DNA of 64,000 nt from Euryarchaeota archaeon UBA557 (GTDB lineage Archaea; Thermoplasmatota; Poseidoniia; Poseidoniales; Thalassarchaeaceae), in assembly GCA_002503285.1 (NCBI GenBank), contig DARI01000008.1:12560-76559 (forward strand), written 5' to 3'. The translations under genes were made by a program, and so were the position numbers. Positions 10,383 through 19,254 of this stretch are shown here, one piece after another; the stretch's first letter is position 1, and every line of letters starts with the position of its first letter. The notes under the pieces are model-generated. The model was not told the DNA's origin. It searched no databases and saw only the letters and a list, made by a program, of their open reading frames with translations.

Positions 10383-10778
10383 TTACTTATTTCTGGACAT
10401 AGAATATCCTATTTTTCCAGATTTTAATATATCTATTTTTGATATTACTAACGTAGCACCTTGGACTTGATTAGGAGACAATACTTCATCCATAATGCAT
10501 TTGCCCAAAGTTTCAAGAAGAGAAAATCTATTATTATCAATTATTGAATCTAATACTTCTATAAGATATTCATAATTAAGAACATTATTAATATCGTCAT
10601 CAAATGCATTATTTAGCATAGATATCTTAACATAAAGGTCAAAACTTAGTCTCTGAGGAACACCTTTTTCATAATCATGTATTCCAATATCAATATTTCT
10701 TATTACATCTTCCATGAAAATTATATCATATGATTTATCATCACTAATATTAGGTGTAAACATATTATTCTTTATCAT
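10383..10778 (-). CDS. folB: Dihydroneopterin aldolase family protein
   Basis: This 131-residue protein matches the FolB/dihydroneopterin aldolase fold: IGIHDYEKGVPQRLSFDLYV near the N-terminus (substrate loop and first strands), NVLNYEYLIEVLDSI in the middle, and FSLLETLGKCIMDEVL, where the Thr-Leu-Gly helix follows the family pattern. FolB converts dihydroneopterin to 6-hydroxymethyl-dihydropterin and glycolaldehyde in folate synthesis. It starts 2 bases after the upstream SDR gene ends, so the two are co-transcribed. The window also holds FolP (38710) and a PCD (27512), consistent with a bacterial-type folate route. MIKNNMF offers an internal ATG as an alternative start. Confidence 0.85.
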   Translation of the reverse strand: MIKNNMFTPNISDDKSYDIIFMEDVIRNIDIGIHDYEKGVPQRLSFDLYVKISMLNNAFDDDINNVLNYEYLIEVLDSIIDNNRFSLLETLGKCIMDEVLSPNQVQGATLVISKIDILKSGKIGYSMSRNK

Positions 10779-10780
10779 AA

Positions 10781-11542
10781 TTAATCCTCCGTTTCAAATA
10801 AAACATCTCGCTTCCTTGACAAGAATCTTTCTCCGCAATCTACGTAGATAATTTGACCAGTTATTGCCCTTGCACTTATTAAAAATGATACTGCTTGGGC
10901 TATATCACTTGGGCTTGGTCCAAAACCTAAAGGAGATTCATTTTGAGCTTTATTAAAGCCAATTGTAGATTGGTCCTCACTAGGCATCGTATGCCCGGGA
11001 GCTACTGCATTGATCCTTATATTGGGGGCTAGGCCACGAGCAAGAGCATCAGTTAATCCCAATAATGCATATCTAGATGCAGTATATGATATGTGGTCCG
11101 CAGATGGGTTAGCAATCTTCTGATCGAGGATATTTACGACCGACGCTCTTTTGTCATTTTGAGTTGCTTTTGATAGTTCTTTAATTAGTAAAGCAGGCGC
11201 TTTAGCATTAATATTCATGTGCGAATCCCATAAATTCGAGGTTAAATTAGATATATCATCATAAATAAACATAGATGCATTATTAACTAAGCCAGAAATT
11301 CTACCAAGACTAGATTCAACATCATTGATTAAATTTGATGCAGAGTCTGAATTCGAAAGATCGGCGTGAAAAATTTCAGAATTCCCTCCTTCGCAATTTA
11401 TCTTATTTGATAATTCTAGTGCTGCTTGATGTGAATTATTGTAATGAATAGCGATTGAATATCCTTCGGATGCAAGCATTAAGGAAATGGCCCTACCAAT
11501 TCTTTTTGATGCCCCTGTAATTAATACTGTACCTCTTCCCAT
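10781..11542 (-). CDS. Pteridine-reductase-like short-chain dehydrogenase
   Basis: A classical SDR of 253 residues: the NADP-binding TGASKRIG motif at 10-17, an NNAS motif, catalytic Tyr in SYTASRYALLGL, and the RINAVAPG segment after it. HYNNSHQAALEL after the glycine motif resembles PTR1/FolM enzymes that reduce dihydropterins or dihydrofolate. The catalytic YxxxK reads YTASR, with Arg in place of Lys; the codon is clearly AGA. It sits in tandem with folB, supporting a pterin substrate, possibly in place of a DHFR. The role is inferred; a general NADPH-dependent oxidoreductase is possible. It is divergent from lipA, sharing the intergenic region. Confidence 0.75.
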   Translation of the reverse strand: MGRGTVLITGASKRIGRAISLMLASEGYSIAIHYNNSHQAALELSNKINCEGGNSEIFHADLSNSDSASNLINDVESSLGRISGLVNNASMFIYDDISNLTSNLWDSHMNINAKAPALLIKELSKATQNDKRASVVNILDQKIANPSADHISYTASRYALLGLTDALARGLAPNIRINAVAPGHTMPSEDQSTIGFNKAQNESPLGFGPSPSDIAQAVSFLISARAITGQIIYVDCGERFLSRKRDVLFETED

Positions 11543-11637
11543 AGTTTACCGAGGATCAGTTGCTTTTTACTACTTTTAGTTTAATTCGTAGAATAGATAT
11601 GATAATGGTTAACTTTCAACGTCTACTCGGCACAACA

Positions 11638-12687
11638 ATGGTGCCGCGACTACCAACAATTGAGTCGAGATCATCAGAAGATACATTAGCGTTAGATAAA
11701 CACAAGCTTACTGCGTTGGAAAGAAGGAAAATGAATAGAAAAAGACTTCCTGAATGGTTCAAGACCTCATTACCGGTAGGCAAGGCTCAAGAAAGATTTA
11801 ATGAGGCTAGGAATAATGTTCGTGAACATGGTTTGCATACAGTTTGTGAGGAAGCTAGATGTCCTAATATTCATGACTGTTGGGGCAGAGGTACAGCTAC
11901 ATTTATGGTGGCTGGAGAAGTTTGTACCAGGGGATGTAAGTTTTGTGCAGTTGGCACAGTAAAAAATCCTGAAAAATTAAATAAAGACGAACCACAAGAA
12001 TTAGCAGATGCCATTAGAAGAATGGATTTAGATTATGCAGTTATCACTGTTGTCAATAGGGATGATTTAGAAGATGGAGGTGCAAATCATTACAGAGACT
12101 GCATAATTTCAGTAAAAAATACTACTCCAAATGTGGGATTAGAACTTTTATGTTCTGATTTGGATGGTAATTTAAATGCATTAAATATGTTATTAGACAA
12201 ATTGCCAATCAAAGTTTTTGCACATAATGTAGAATGCGTACGACGCCTAGATTCTAAAGTTAGAGATTCTCGAGCATCTTTCTCACAATCCCTAAAAATA
12301 CTTTCTGAGGCGAGAAAATTACGACCCGATATTAAAATCAAAACGAGCATAATGGTAGGTTTAGGCGAGAATGATGATGAAGTTATTGAAGCAATGAAAG
12401 AATTAAGAAATATTGGAGTAGACATGATTACTCTTGGGCAGTATCTTCAGCCTAGTATCAAACACATACCTGTATCTCGATTTCCTAACCCTAGTCAATT
12501 TGCAAAATATGATTATGAAGCTAGAAAGATGGGATTTTCTGCTGTTGCAAGTGGCCCATTAGTAAGATCTTCCTACAGGGCAGGTTTACAATGGGAAGAA
12601 TCGGAAGGAAGAGGGCGTGTATCAACTTTGGATAAAAATGGATCAGCAATAAGTAATTTTCTTTATGAGGGCCAATTTGGAAATTAG
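11638..12687 (+). CDS. lipA: Lipoyl synthase (radical SAM)
   Basis: LipA inserts two sulfurs into octanoyl groups on lipoyl domains. The auxiliary cluster motif CEEARCPNIHDC (CX4CX5C) is followed by the radical-SAM motif CTRGCKFC, and the C-terminal RSSYRAG, which carries the conserved serine ligand, is intact. The frame is open upstream to 11560 with ATGs at 11599, 11605 and 11638; I choose 11638 because family similarity begins shortly after it and no ribosome site favours the earlier ones. It is the first gene of a block with E1-alpha, E1-beta, E2, E3 and lipB, so its main client is probably the E2 at 14988. Confidence 0.93.
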   Translation: MVPRLPTIESRSSEDTLALDKHKLTALERRKMNRKRLPEWFKTSLPVGKAQERFNEARNNVREHGLHTVCEEARCPNIHDCWGRGTATFMVAGEVCTRGCKFCAVGTVKNPEKLNKDEPQELADAIRRMDLDYAVITVVNRDDLEDGGANHYRDCIISVKNTTPNVGLELLCSDLDGNLNALNMLLDKLPIKVFAHNVECVRRLDSKVRDSRASFSQSLKILSEARKLRPDIKIKTSIMVGLGENDDEVIEAMKELRNIGVDMITLGQYLQPSIKHIPVSRFPNPSQFAKYDYEARKMGFSAVASGPLVRSSYRAGLQWEESEGRGRVSTLDKNGSAISNFLYEGQFGN

Positions 12688-12698
12688 TTTTCCAAAGA

Positions 12699-12708
12699 AT
12701 ATATTATA
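12699..12708 (+). promoter_or_regulatory. TATA-like box upstream of E1-alpha
   Basis: TATATTATA is centred about 27 bases before the E1-alpha ATG at 12731. That is the usual archaeal box A distance to the transcription start, so a leaderless transcript starting at or near the ATG is plausible and the dehydrogenase genes could be transcribed separately from lipA. Confidence 0.4.
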
Positions 12709-12730
12709 ACTAAGAGGCTGGGGTTAGTAT

Positions 12731-13975
12731 ATGTCAAGCGAGGAGGAAGGAAATATCACCATTCATGTTCCTGATGCTCCATTTAGGCCTGGAGATAATC
12801 CAGTTTTTGATAAATGGAAATGGTCTCCTGATGATCTGAAAAAACCTCCAATTGACTGTGAATCAGAAGAAACATCTGCCCATTCCAGAGGACTAGTCAG
12901 AGTAATAGATGATGAAGGAATGGCATATGGAGATTGGGATCCAAATCTGGAATATAAAGAAATATTACAAGGATTAAAACATATGGTGAGATTACGTATA
13001 TTTGACGATAGAATGATGAAAATGCAGAGAACTGGAAAATTATCTTTTTACATGCAATCATTAGGAGAGGAATGTATAGCAATAGCACAAACTATGGCGT
13101 TAGAGGAACAAGACTGGATATTTCCAACTTACAGGCAGCCAGGTGCTCAATTTGTTAGAGGTAGAAGTATGGTTAGCATGATATGCCATTGTATTGGTAA
13201 TGTTGAAGATAATGTAAAGGGAAGGCAGATGCCAGTTCATTATACTTACAAAAAAGGTAGGTTCATTTCAATTTCTAGCCCAGTAGGTACTCAATTTAGT
13301 CAAGCAGTTGGAGTAGCACTTGCATCAAAATATAAACAATTGAATGAAGTTACTATTACCTGGATTGGCGATGGTGCTTCTGCAGAAGGTGATTATCACT
13401 ATGGACTTAATTTTGCTAGTGTCTATAAAGCACCAGTTATATTAAATGTAGTAAATAATCATTGGGCGATTTCTACTCACTATAATATGGCGAGCGGATC
13501 GACAAATTTTGCCAGCAGAGGGCTTGCATATGAGATACCATGTTTCAGAGTAGATGGAAATGACTTTTTGGCATTATATTCAGTTACTAAGTGGGCCAGA
13601 GAACGAGCCAAAATCGGATTAGGTGCCACACACATTGAAATTTTGACATATAGGACCGGAGCGCATAGTAGCAGTGATGACCCATCTAGATATCGCCCCT
13701 CAAATGAACATGAATTTTGGCCCGGTGGAGATCCAATAGAAAGATTAAAAATACACCTAATAAAGAATTATGATTGGACAGATGAGAAGCATTTACAATT
13801 AGAGAATGAAATAGATGCGGAAGTAATTTTAGCATATAAAGAAGCCGTTAAACATGGAGATTTGGCTAATGGCCCATATCCATCATCAGATACAATCTTT
13901 ACAGAAGTTTATGAAAATGTACCGTGGCACTTGCAAGAACAATGGGATGAAATGAATAAATGGAAGGTGGATTAG
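12731..13975 (+). CDS. 2-oxoacid dehydrogenase E1 component, alpha subunit (branched-chain type)
   Basis: This is the thiamine-diphosphate-binding half of the E1 heterotetramer that decarboxylates 2-oxoacids and acylates the lipoyl group of E2. The TPP/Mg motif GDGASAEGDYHYGL ending in VNN is intact. The N-terminus FRPGDNPVF and the GKLSFYMQSLGEE segment resemble branched-chain (BCKDH) E1-alpha more than pyruvate E1-alpha. The length, 414 residues, is normal. The next gene, E1-beta, begins directly after the stop. Substrate preference, branched-chain oxoacids from valine, leucine and isoleucine, is an inference from these motifs. Confidence 0.93.
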   Translation: MSSEEEGNITIHVPDAPFRPGDNPVFDKWKWSPDDLKKPPIDCESEETSAHSRGLVRVIDDEGMAYGDWDPNLEYKEILQGLKHMVRLRIFDDRMMKMQRTGKLSFYMQSLGEECIAIAQTMALEEQDWIFPTYRQPGAQFVRGRSMVSMICHCIGNVEDNVKGRQMPVHYTYKKGRFISISSPVGTQFSQAVGVALASKYKQLNEVTITWIGDGASAEGDYHYGLNFASVYKAPVILNVVNNHWAISTHYNMASGSTNFASRGLAYEIPCFRVDGNDFLALYSVTKWARERAKIGLGATHIEILTYRTGAHSSSDDPSRYRPSNEHEFWPGGDPIERLKIHLIKNYDWTDEKHLQLENEIDAEVILAYKEAVKHGDLANGPYPSSDTIFTEVYENVPWHLQEQWDEMNKWKVD

Positions 13976-14986
13976 TTGGTTGAAATGAACATGGTACAAT
14001 CAGTTAATAGTGCACTTAGCAATATGCTAGAAAAAGATGAAGATGTGATCCTATTTGGTGAAGATATAGGATATTTTGGTGGCGTATTTAGAACAAGTGA
14101 TGGATTACAAAGTAAATTTGGGAAGCATAGAGTTTTTGATTCACCATTATCAGAGGGAGGTATAGCTGCAACAGCATTTGGAATGGGAATAAATGGATTA
14201 AGGCCAGTAGTAGAAATTCAGTTTGCAGATTATATATTCCCTGCATATGACCAAATAGTTAATGAAATAGCAAAAGTTAGACATAGGTCGGGTGGAGAAT
14301 TTTGGTGCCCAGTCACATTTCGCACACCGGCAGGTGGAGGGATTCGAGGAGGGCATCACCACTCTCAGTCACCAGAATCACAGTTTACTCACACACCAGG
14401 ATTGAAAGTAGTCTATTGCTCCACACCATACAACTCAAAGGGATTATTAATAAGCGCCATTGAATCCAATGACCCAGTAATATTTTTTGAACCCAAACGA
14501 TGCTATCGGGGGCCATTTTATGGTGATCCTCATAATGTACCTACTTGGAAAGGACACTCGGAAGCCGAAGTTCCTGATTCACATTATAATATTCCACTGG
14601 GCCAAGCTAGAATTGCAAAAGAAGGAACAGATTGTACCGTAATAGCATGGGGGACGATGGTGCATGTAGCAGAAAAGGCAATAAAAGATTCAGGAATTAA
14701 TTGTGAATTAATAGATTTACAGACCCTTATTCCATGGGATAAGGAAACTATAGTAAATTCTGTAAAGAAAACTGGTAGATGCGTCATAGTTCATGAAGCC
14801 CCTAAAACCAGTGGTTTTGGATCTGAATTATCTGCATCAATACAAGAAAGATGTTTTTACAATTTGGAAAGTCCCATAGAAAGAGTAGCAGGGTGGGATA
14901 CCCCTTTTCCTCATACTACAGAGTGGGATTATATGCCTAGTCCAGCACGAATAATTGACGCGATTAAAAAAACACAGGAGGAATGA
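13976..14986 (+). CDS. 2-oxoacid dehydrogenase E1 component, beta subunit
   Basis: This is the E1-beta transketolase-like subunit. It shows VILFGEDIGYFGGVF, the RVFDSPLSEGGI segment, the FRTPAGGGIRGGHHHSQS substrate/TPP loop and the conserved HEAPKTSGFG near the C-terminal domain. It has 336 residues, normal for the family. The frame starts with TTG immediately after the E1-alpha stop, preceded by a purine-rich GGTGG; ATGs at residues 4 and 6 (13985, 13991) are alternatives. It pairs with E1-alpha and is followed by E2 after one base. Confidence 0.92.
   Translation: MVEMNMVQSVNSALSNMLEKDEDVILFGEDIGYFGGVFRTSDGLQSKFGKHRVFDSPLSEGGIAATAFGMGINGLRPVVEIQFADYIFPAYDQIVNEIAKVRHRSGGEFWCPVTFRTPAGGGIRGGHHHSQSPESQFTHTPGLKVVYCSTPYNSKGLLISAIESNDPVIFFEPKRCYRGPFYGDPHNVPTWKGHSEAEVPDSHYNIPLGQARIAKEGTDCTVIAWGTMVHVAEKAIKDSGINCELIDLQTLIPWDKETIVNSVKKTGRCVIVHEAPKTSGFGSELSASIQERCFYNLESPIERVAGWDTPFPHTTEWDYMPSPARIIDAIKKTQEE
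14976..14981 (+). promoter_or_regulatory. Strong Shine-Dalgarno for E2
   Basis: AGGAGG lies 6 bases before the ATG at 14988 and is complementary to the CCTCCT at the 3' end of this organism's own 16S rRNA (58816-58821). It fixes the E2 start at 14988 rather than the upstream in-frame ATG at 14955 and lies inside the end of E1-beta. Confidence 0.8.
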
Positions 14987-14987
14987 T

Positions 14988-16316
14988 ATGTCGAAATATG
15001 AATTTAAACTTCCCGATATAGGAGAAGGAGTAGTTGAAGGAGAAATAGTTGAGTGGCATGTATCAATTGGAGATGCAGTAAAGGAAGATGATCCAGTTGT
15101 AGATATCATGACAGATAAAGCAACTGTTACTATACCTTCACCAATAGATGGAACAGTAATATCATTGAGTGGAGATATTGGAGATATGGTGCCAGTTGGG
15201 ACCACGTTGATAAGTTTTGATTCAGAAAATTCTGATGAATTGGGGGCAGATTCCAGCGTAACAGAACCTACGAATAAATCAGAATCAGAAATTTTACCAA
15301 AACCTGAAGTTATAGCGGAACCTGAAGTTATAGCGGAACCTGAAGTTTTAGCGGACCCAGAAGTTTTACTTCGTTCTGCGACTATATCGCCAGCAAGAGT
15401 AAATTCAGTAGAATCTGAAATTCCGAATAATATAAGAAATAATGAGAGAATTTTGGCAAGTCCGGCAGTAAGGCGAAGGGCAAGAGAGGCGGGAATAAAT
15501 TTAGTAAATATTATTGGATCAGGCCCTGCTGGAAGAATTAGGCATGCAGATTTAGATGTAAATATTGCTACTAAAGGAGTAACTACTGGCTCCATTAATA
15601 ATAATCATAATGCTAAAAGAGAAGCAATAACTGAAGTCAAAGTTGTAGGATTAAGACGGAAGATTGCGGAACAAATGGTAATTAGTAAAAGAACGATACC
15701 TCATTTTTCATATTTTGAAGAAATAGATGTAACTCAATTAGAAGAATTAAGAAATAATTTAAATCTCTCCAGAGATGATGCTCAGCCTAAATTAACATAC
15801 TTACCATTCATAATGATGGCTTTATCTAAAATAATGCCAGATCATCCAGAATGTAATGCATTATTTGATGATAATGTAAATATTGTAAGAAGACATAGTG
15901 GAATAAATTTAGGAATTGCAACTCAAACAGACAGAGGATTATATGTACCAGTTGTGAAAAATGTTGAAACCATGGATATTTGGACAACAGCATCGGAAAT
16001 GCAAAGAGTATCTGGAGCTGCCCGAAAAGGAACTGCTAGTTTAGACGAGTTAGGAGGATCAACCTTCACCATCACTAGTTTAGGAAGAGATGGAGGTTTA
16101 GGTGCTACTCCAATAATTAATCATCCAGAAGTAGCAATATTAGGAGTCCATAAAGCAAGAGAAATGCCAGTAGTTAAGAATGGACAGATAATTATCAGAA
16201 GAATAATGAATGTTTCTAGTTCATTTGATCACAGAGTTGTAGATGGAGCAGATGGCGCAGCAATGATTCAACATTTGAAGAGAATGTTAGAAAATCCTGC
16301 TTTAATATTCATATGA
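14988..16316 (+). CDS. 2-oxoacid dehydrogenase E2, dihydrolipoamide acyltransferase
   Basis: E2 is the core of the complex: it carries the lipoyl arm and transfers the acyl group to CoA. Residues about 1-78 are a lipoyl domain with the lipoylated lysine in MTDKATV. A variable linker follows, containing four 6-residue PEVIAE-like repeats. A peripheral-subunit-binding domain (ASPAVRRRAREAGI, GPAGRI) holds E3. The C-terminal catalytic domain ends with the active-site motif SFDHRVVDGADGA. The length of about 442 residues is typical of single-lipoyl E2. The strong Shine-Dalgarno sets the start. The stop overlaps the first in-frame ATG of the E3 gene. Confidence 0.94.
   Translation: MSKYEFKLPDIGEGVVEGEIVEWHVSIGDAVKEDDPVVDIMTDKATVTIPSPIDGTVISLSGDIGDMVPVGTTLISFDSENSDELGADSSVTEPTNKSESEILPKPEVIAEPEVIAEPEVLADPEVLLRSATISPARVNSVESEIPNNIRNNERILASPAVRRRAREAGINLVNIIGSGPAGRIRHADLDVNIATKGVTTGSINNNHNAKREAITEVKVVGLRRKIAEQMVISKRTIPHFSYFEEIDVTQLEELRNNLNLSRDDAQPKLTYLPFIMMALSKIMPDHPECNALFDDNVNIVRRHSGINLGIATQTDRGLYVPVVKNVETMDIWTTASEMQRVSGAARKGTASLDELGGSTFTITSLGRDGGLGATPIINHPEVAILGVHKAREMPVVKNGQIIIRRIMNVSSSFDHRVVDGADGAAMIQHLKRMLENPALIFI
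15300..15371 (+). repeat. Four 18-base tandem repeats in the E2 linker
   Basis: Four head-to-tail units of 18 bases encode EPEVIA-type hexapeptides (variants with L and D). The first three are nearly identical in DNA. They sit between the lipoyl and E3-binding domains, where E2 proteins carry flexible linkers, usually Ala/Pro-rich. Here the linker is acidic and has probably grown by slippage. Confidence 0.85.
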
Positions 16317-16324
16317 GGGATAAT

Positions 16325-17761
16325 ATGACGGAAATTCGTAAATGTAAAGTCCTAATAATTGGAGCAGGCCCTGGAGGATACGTTGCAGGAATTAGAGCAG
16401 GTCAGTTAGGCTTAGATACCGTAATAGTTGAGGGGAATAAGGCAGGAGGTGTATGCTTAAATGTTGGTTGCATACCAAGTAAGGCAATAATTCATGCTGC
16501 AGAACGATTTGAGTCACTTCAAAAACATAGTGTAAAAGAAGGCCACATGGGATTAACAGTAGAAGGAACTGCAAAATTAAATATGGCTGAATTAACAAAT
16601 TGGAAAGATGGCATAGTAAATAAATTAACTAATGGAGTCGATGCGCTGTTAAAGAATGCAGGAGTAGAGGTAATCAAAGGATGGGCGAGATTTACTGAAG
16701 CAAAGAGATGCATAGTCAATACTGATGATGGGGAAATTACCATAGAAGCAGAAAATGTCATCATTGCAACAGGATCAAGTCACATAGATCTACCATTTAT
16801 GCCATGTGATGAAGAATTCATACTTTCTTCAAGTGGTGCACTAAGTTTGAATAAACTACCGAAGAGTGTTGCGATTGTTGGAGGTGGATATATAGGATTA
16901 GAATTAGGTTGTGCATTAACGAAATTGGGTTCGGAAGTAACAATAGTAGAAGGAACGGACAATATACTGTCAATTATGGACAAAGAAATTAGGCGTCCAT
17001 TGGAAATATGGCTAAAAAAGAATAAAGTTACAATTCACACTAATTCGTTAGCAAGGGGTGCAGAAATAAAAGGAAAGGGAGCATCAAGAAAAGTAAATCT
17101 TATTTTTGATAAAAATGATGAGAATCATACATTAAAAGTAGATAAAATATTGGTCACAGTAGGCAGAAGGCCTAACTCAAAAGGTTGGGGAATAGAAAAT
17201 ATGGGAATTAGGATGGATGCATCTGGAAATTTCATTAGGATTGATAGGCAATGCCGAACATCCGCTCCCGGAATTTATGCAATTGGAGATGTTGCAGGAG
17301 AACCAATGTTAGCCCATAAAGCAAGTGCCCAAGGAGAAATGGTGGCAGAAATTATTGCTGGAAAAAATAGAGAATTCGATAAAATTGCCATTCCAGCAAT
17401 AGTTTTTACAGAACCTGAAATTGTTTCTGTAGGACTGGATCCCGAACAAGCCAAAAATAGAGGCGAACATGTAATAATTGGTAAATTCCCTTTAGCCGCT
17501 AATGGAAGAGCATTGACTCTAGAGGCCGAAAAAACTGGAGGATTTGTACGAGTAGTAGCCAGAAAAGATGATCACGTGATACTTGGAATTCAAGCTGTAG
17601 GGAGTCATGTAGCAGAATTAAGTGGAGAATTTATTTTAGCTTTAGAGATGGGTGCATTATTGGAAGATATTGCAGATACAGTCCATGCACACCCGACAAT
17701 GACGGAATCGTTTCATGAAAGTGTTATGAAAACGCTTGGTCATGCAATTCATTCAGCATAG
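16325..17761 (+). CDS. lpdA: Dihydrolipoamide dehydrogenase (E3)
   Basis: A flavoprotein disulfide reductase that reoxidises the dihydrolipoyl arm of E2 with NAD. It has the FAD motif GAGPGGYVAG at the N-terminus, the redox-active disulfide in GGVCLNVGCIPSK, the NAD-binding GGGYIGLELG, the second FAD motif GIYAIGDVAG, and the C-terminal HAHPTMTE carrying the active-site His-Glu pair. An in-frame ATG at 16313 overlaps the E2 stop, but GAGG at 16315-16318 is well spaced for the ATG at 16325 (MTEIRKCKV), which I prefer. E3 belongs with the E1/E2 genes just upstream. Confidence 0.93.
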   Translation: MTEIRKCKVLIIGAGPGGYVAGIRAGQLGLDTVIVEGNKAGGVCLNVGCIPSKAIIHAAERFESLQKHSVKEGHMGLTVEGTAKLNMAELTNWKDGIVNKLTNGVDALLKNAGVEVIKGWARFTEAKRCIVNTDDGEITIEAENVIIATGSSHIDLPFMPCDEEFILSSSGALSLNKLPKSVAIVGGGYIGLELGCALTKLGSEVTIVEGTDNILSIMDKEIRRPLEIWLKKNKVTIHTNSLARGAEIKGKGASRKVNLIFDKNDENHTLKVDKILVTVGRRPNSKGWGIENMGIRMDASGNFIRIDRQCRTSAPGIYAIGDVAGEPMLAHKASAQGEMVAEIIAGKNREFDKIAIPAIVFTEPEIVSVGLDPEQAKNRGEHVIIGKFPLAANGRALTLEAEKTGGFVRVVARKDDHVILGIQAVGSHVAELSGEFILALEMGALLEDIADTVHAHPTMTESFHESVMKTLGHAIHSA

Positions 17762-17772
17762 GTTAGGGATTT

Positions 17773-18444
17773 TTGTTGGATGAAGTTCAAGTCCTCAGGG
17801 CTGGAATAATTGAACATAACATAGTTTCCGATTTTATGAAAGTAATGCAAAAAAAGAGGATAAATGATGAAATAATTGATACAATAATTATTGTCGAACA
17901 TCCTGAAATTGTTACAATTGGGGCTAAATCAAGACGAGAGGATGTACAAATAAGTAGTGATTACAAGAAAGTAGATGTCGATAGGGGCGGCGGAATTACA
18001 TGGCATGGACCGGGGCAATTAGTAGTATATCCAATAATTAAATGGGGAACTAAGGAGCAAAGTATCAGAGAAATAATAGGAAAATTTGAACAATTAGTAA
18101 TTACTTCATTATCAGATTGCGGTTTGAATGCATACCGTAATCCAGAGATGATGGGTGTTTGGATAGATGGTAAAAAGATTTGTTCGATTGGCTTGGCTTT
18201 TCTACACTGGGTCAGTAGACATGGATTGGCCATAAATTACGCAACTCCTGGAAATAGAATAGAGGAGCTTGAGTGTTGTGGCTTGGAAAAGGGTACAACT
18301 ACATCATTAGATAAATTAGGCCACACTCATGACAAGGAGGGCTGTAAAATAGACCGTTTAAGATTAGAAAATGCCATAATTTCTAATATTGAAAAAGCTT
18401 TAGAAAGGAAAGTAAAAGAAATATTGCCTTGGAATATTAATTAA
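17773..18444 (+). CDS. lipB: Octanoyltransferase (lipoate-protein ligase B)
   Basis: LipB moves octanoyl groups from acyl carrier to lipoyl domains, the step before LipA. It shows DRGGGITWHGPGQLVVYP (the signature), the active-site lysine in GKKICSIG, HGLAIN, and the catalytic cysteine in ECCGLEKG. Length is 223 residues, normal. No ATG lies near the N-terminus; the frame opens with TTG TTG at 17773/17776, so a TTG start is likely. It follows E3 by 11 bases and closes the lipA-to-lipB block, which can make and use protein-bound lipoate without an external supply. Confidence 0.92.
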   Translation: MLDEVQVLRAGIIEHNIVSDFMKVMQKKRINDEIIDTIIIVEHPEIVTIGAKSRREDVQISSDYKKVDVDRGGGITWHGPGQLVVYPIIKWGTKEQSIREIIGKFEQLVITSLSDCGLNAYRNPEMMGVWIDGKKICSIGLAFLHWVSRHGLAINYATPGNRIEELECCGLEKGTTTSLDKLGHTHDKEGCKIDRLRLENAIISNIEKALERKVKEILPWNIN

Positions 18445-18621
18445 AAAAAAATAAATATTAACTTCAAAAATATTACTTATACTGGAACTCTATGGAGTCA
18501 ATATTTAATTATTAATTTACAAATATGATAATTAAATTTGATATAATTCCCAATTATGATGACTATTTGTTTCAATGAATACAAGCAATAGTTCAAAATG
18601 TATACTATGTACGCCATAATC

Positions 18622-19197
18622 ATGGCCAAAGCAGTTGTTGCAATAACAGGAGCATCTGGGGCTCAATATGCTGTCCGTTTAGTTAGGGCATTATTAGATG
18701 CTAATTGGGAAATAGATTTGATAGTTACAAATGCTGGTGCGATAAATCTAAAACTCGAATGTTCCATTACTCCTGAAGAACTAGCAAATATTGAAGGGGT
18801 AACATTACATGATAATAAAAATTTAGCTGCGAGGCCAGCTTCCGGATCTGCTAAATTCGATGCATACATAATATGCCCAACAAGTGGTACTACAATCGGC
18901 AAAATTGCAGCTGGGATTTCAGATAACTTAGCTACAAGGAGTGCACTAGTAGCATTAAAAGAAGGTAGAAAATTGATTTTAGTTCCACGAGAGACTCCTT
19001 TTGCAACTGTCCATTTAGAAGCAATGGCAAAGATGTCCTCATGGGGCGTTATAATTCTACCAGCGAGCCCGGGATTTTACCATAATCCTACTTCAATAGA
19101 AGAATTGATAGATTTTGTGGTGGCTAGAATATTAGATCAACTAGACATAGAACATAAGTTAGGTAAAAGATGGGATGGAACTGAAATCAATAGATAA
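18622..19197 (+). CDS. ubiX: UbiX-type flavin prenyltransferase
   Basis: UbiX attaches dimethylallyl to FMN to make prenyl-FMN, the cofactor of UbiD-type decarboxylases. The FMN-binding ITGASGAQYAVRLVRAL at the N-terminus, the CPTSGTTIGKIAAGISDNL segment, LVPRETPF and PASPGFY with its active-site serine are all family signatures. Length is about 191 residues. ATG 18622 (MAKAVVAITG) matches the family N-terminus; the frame opens earlier at 18598. No UbiD partner is in the window. The preceding 177 bases (18445-18621) are very AT-rich with TATA-like stretches and no visible gene. Confidence 0.92.
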   Translation: MAKAVVAITGASGAQYAVRLVRALLDANWEIDLIVTNAGAINLKLECSITPEELANIEGVTLHDNKNLAARPASGSAKFDAYIICPTSGTTIGKIAAGISDNLATRSALVALKEGRKLILVPRETPFATVHLEAMAKMSSWGVIILPASPGFYHNPTSIEELIDFVVARILDQLDIEHKLGKRWDGTEINR

Positions 19198-19254
19198 ACT
19201 ATTTATTAATAAATTTAACTTCCCCGTTATTGAAATTTAAATGTAGGAATTATT

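Noticed and set aside
14837..15595. Long minus-strand frame opposite E1-beta/E2
   Set aside because: Low-complexity Ser/Thr translation antisense to strongly conserved genes.
18445..18621. Possible small gene or RNA in the AT-rich gap before ubiX
   Set aside because: No frame or stable structure visible; best read as terminator and promoter DNA.
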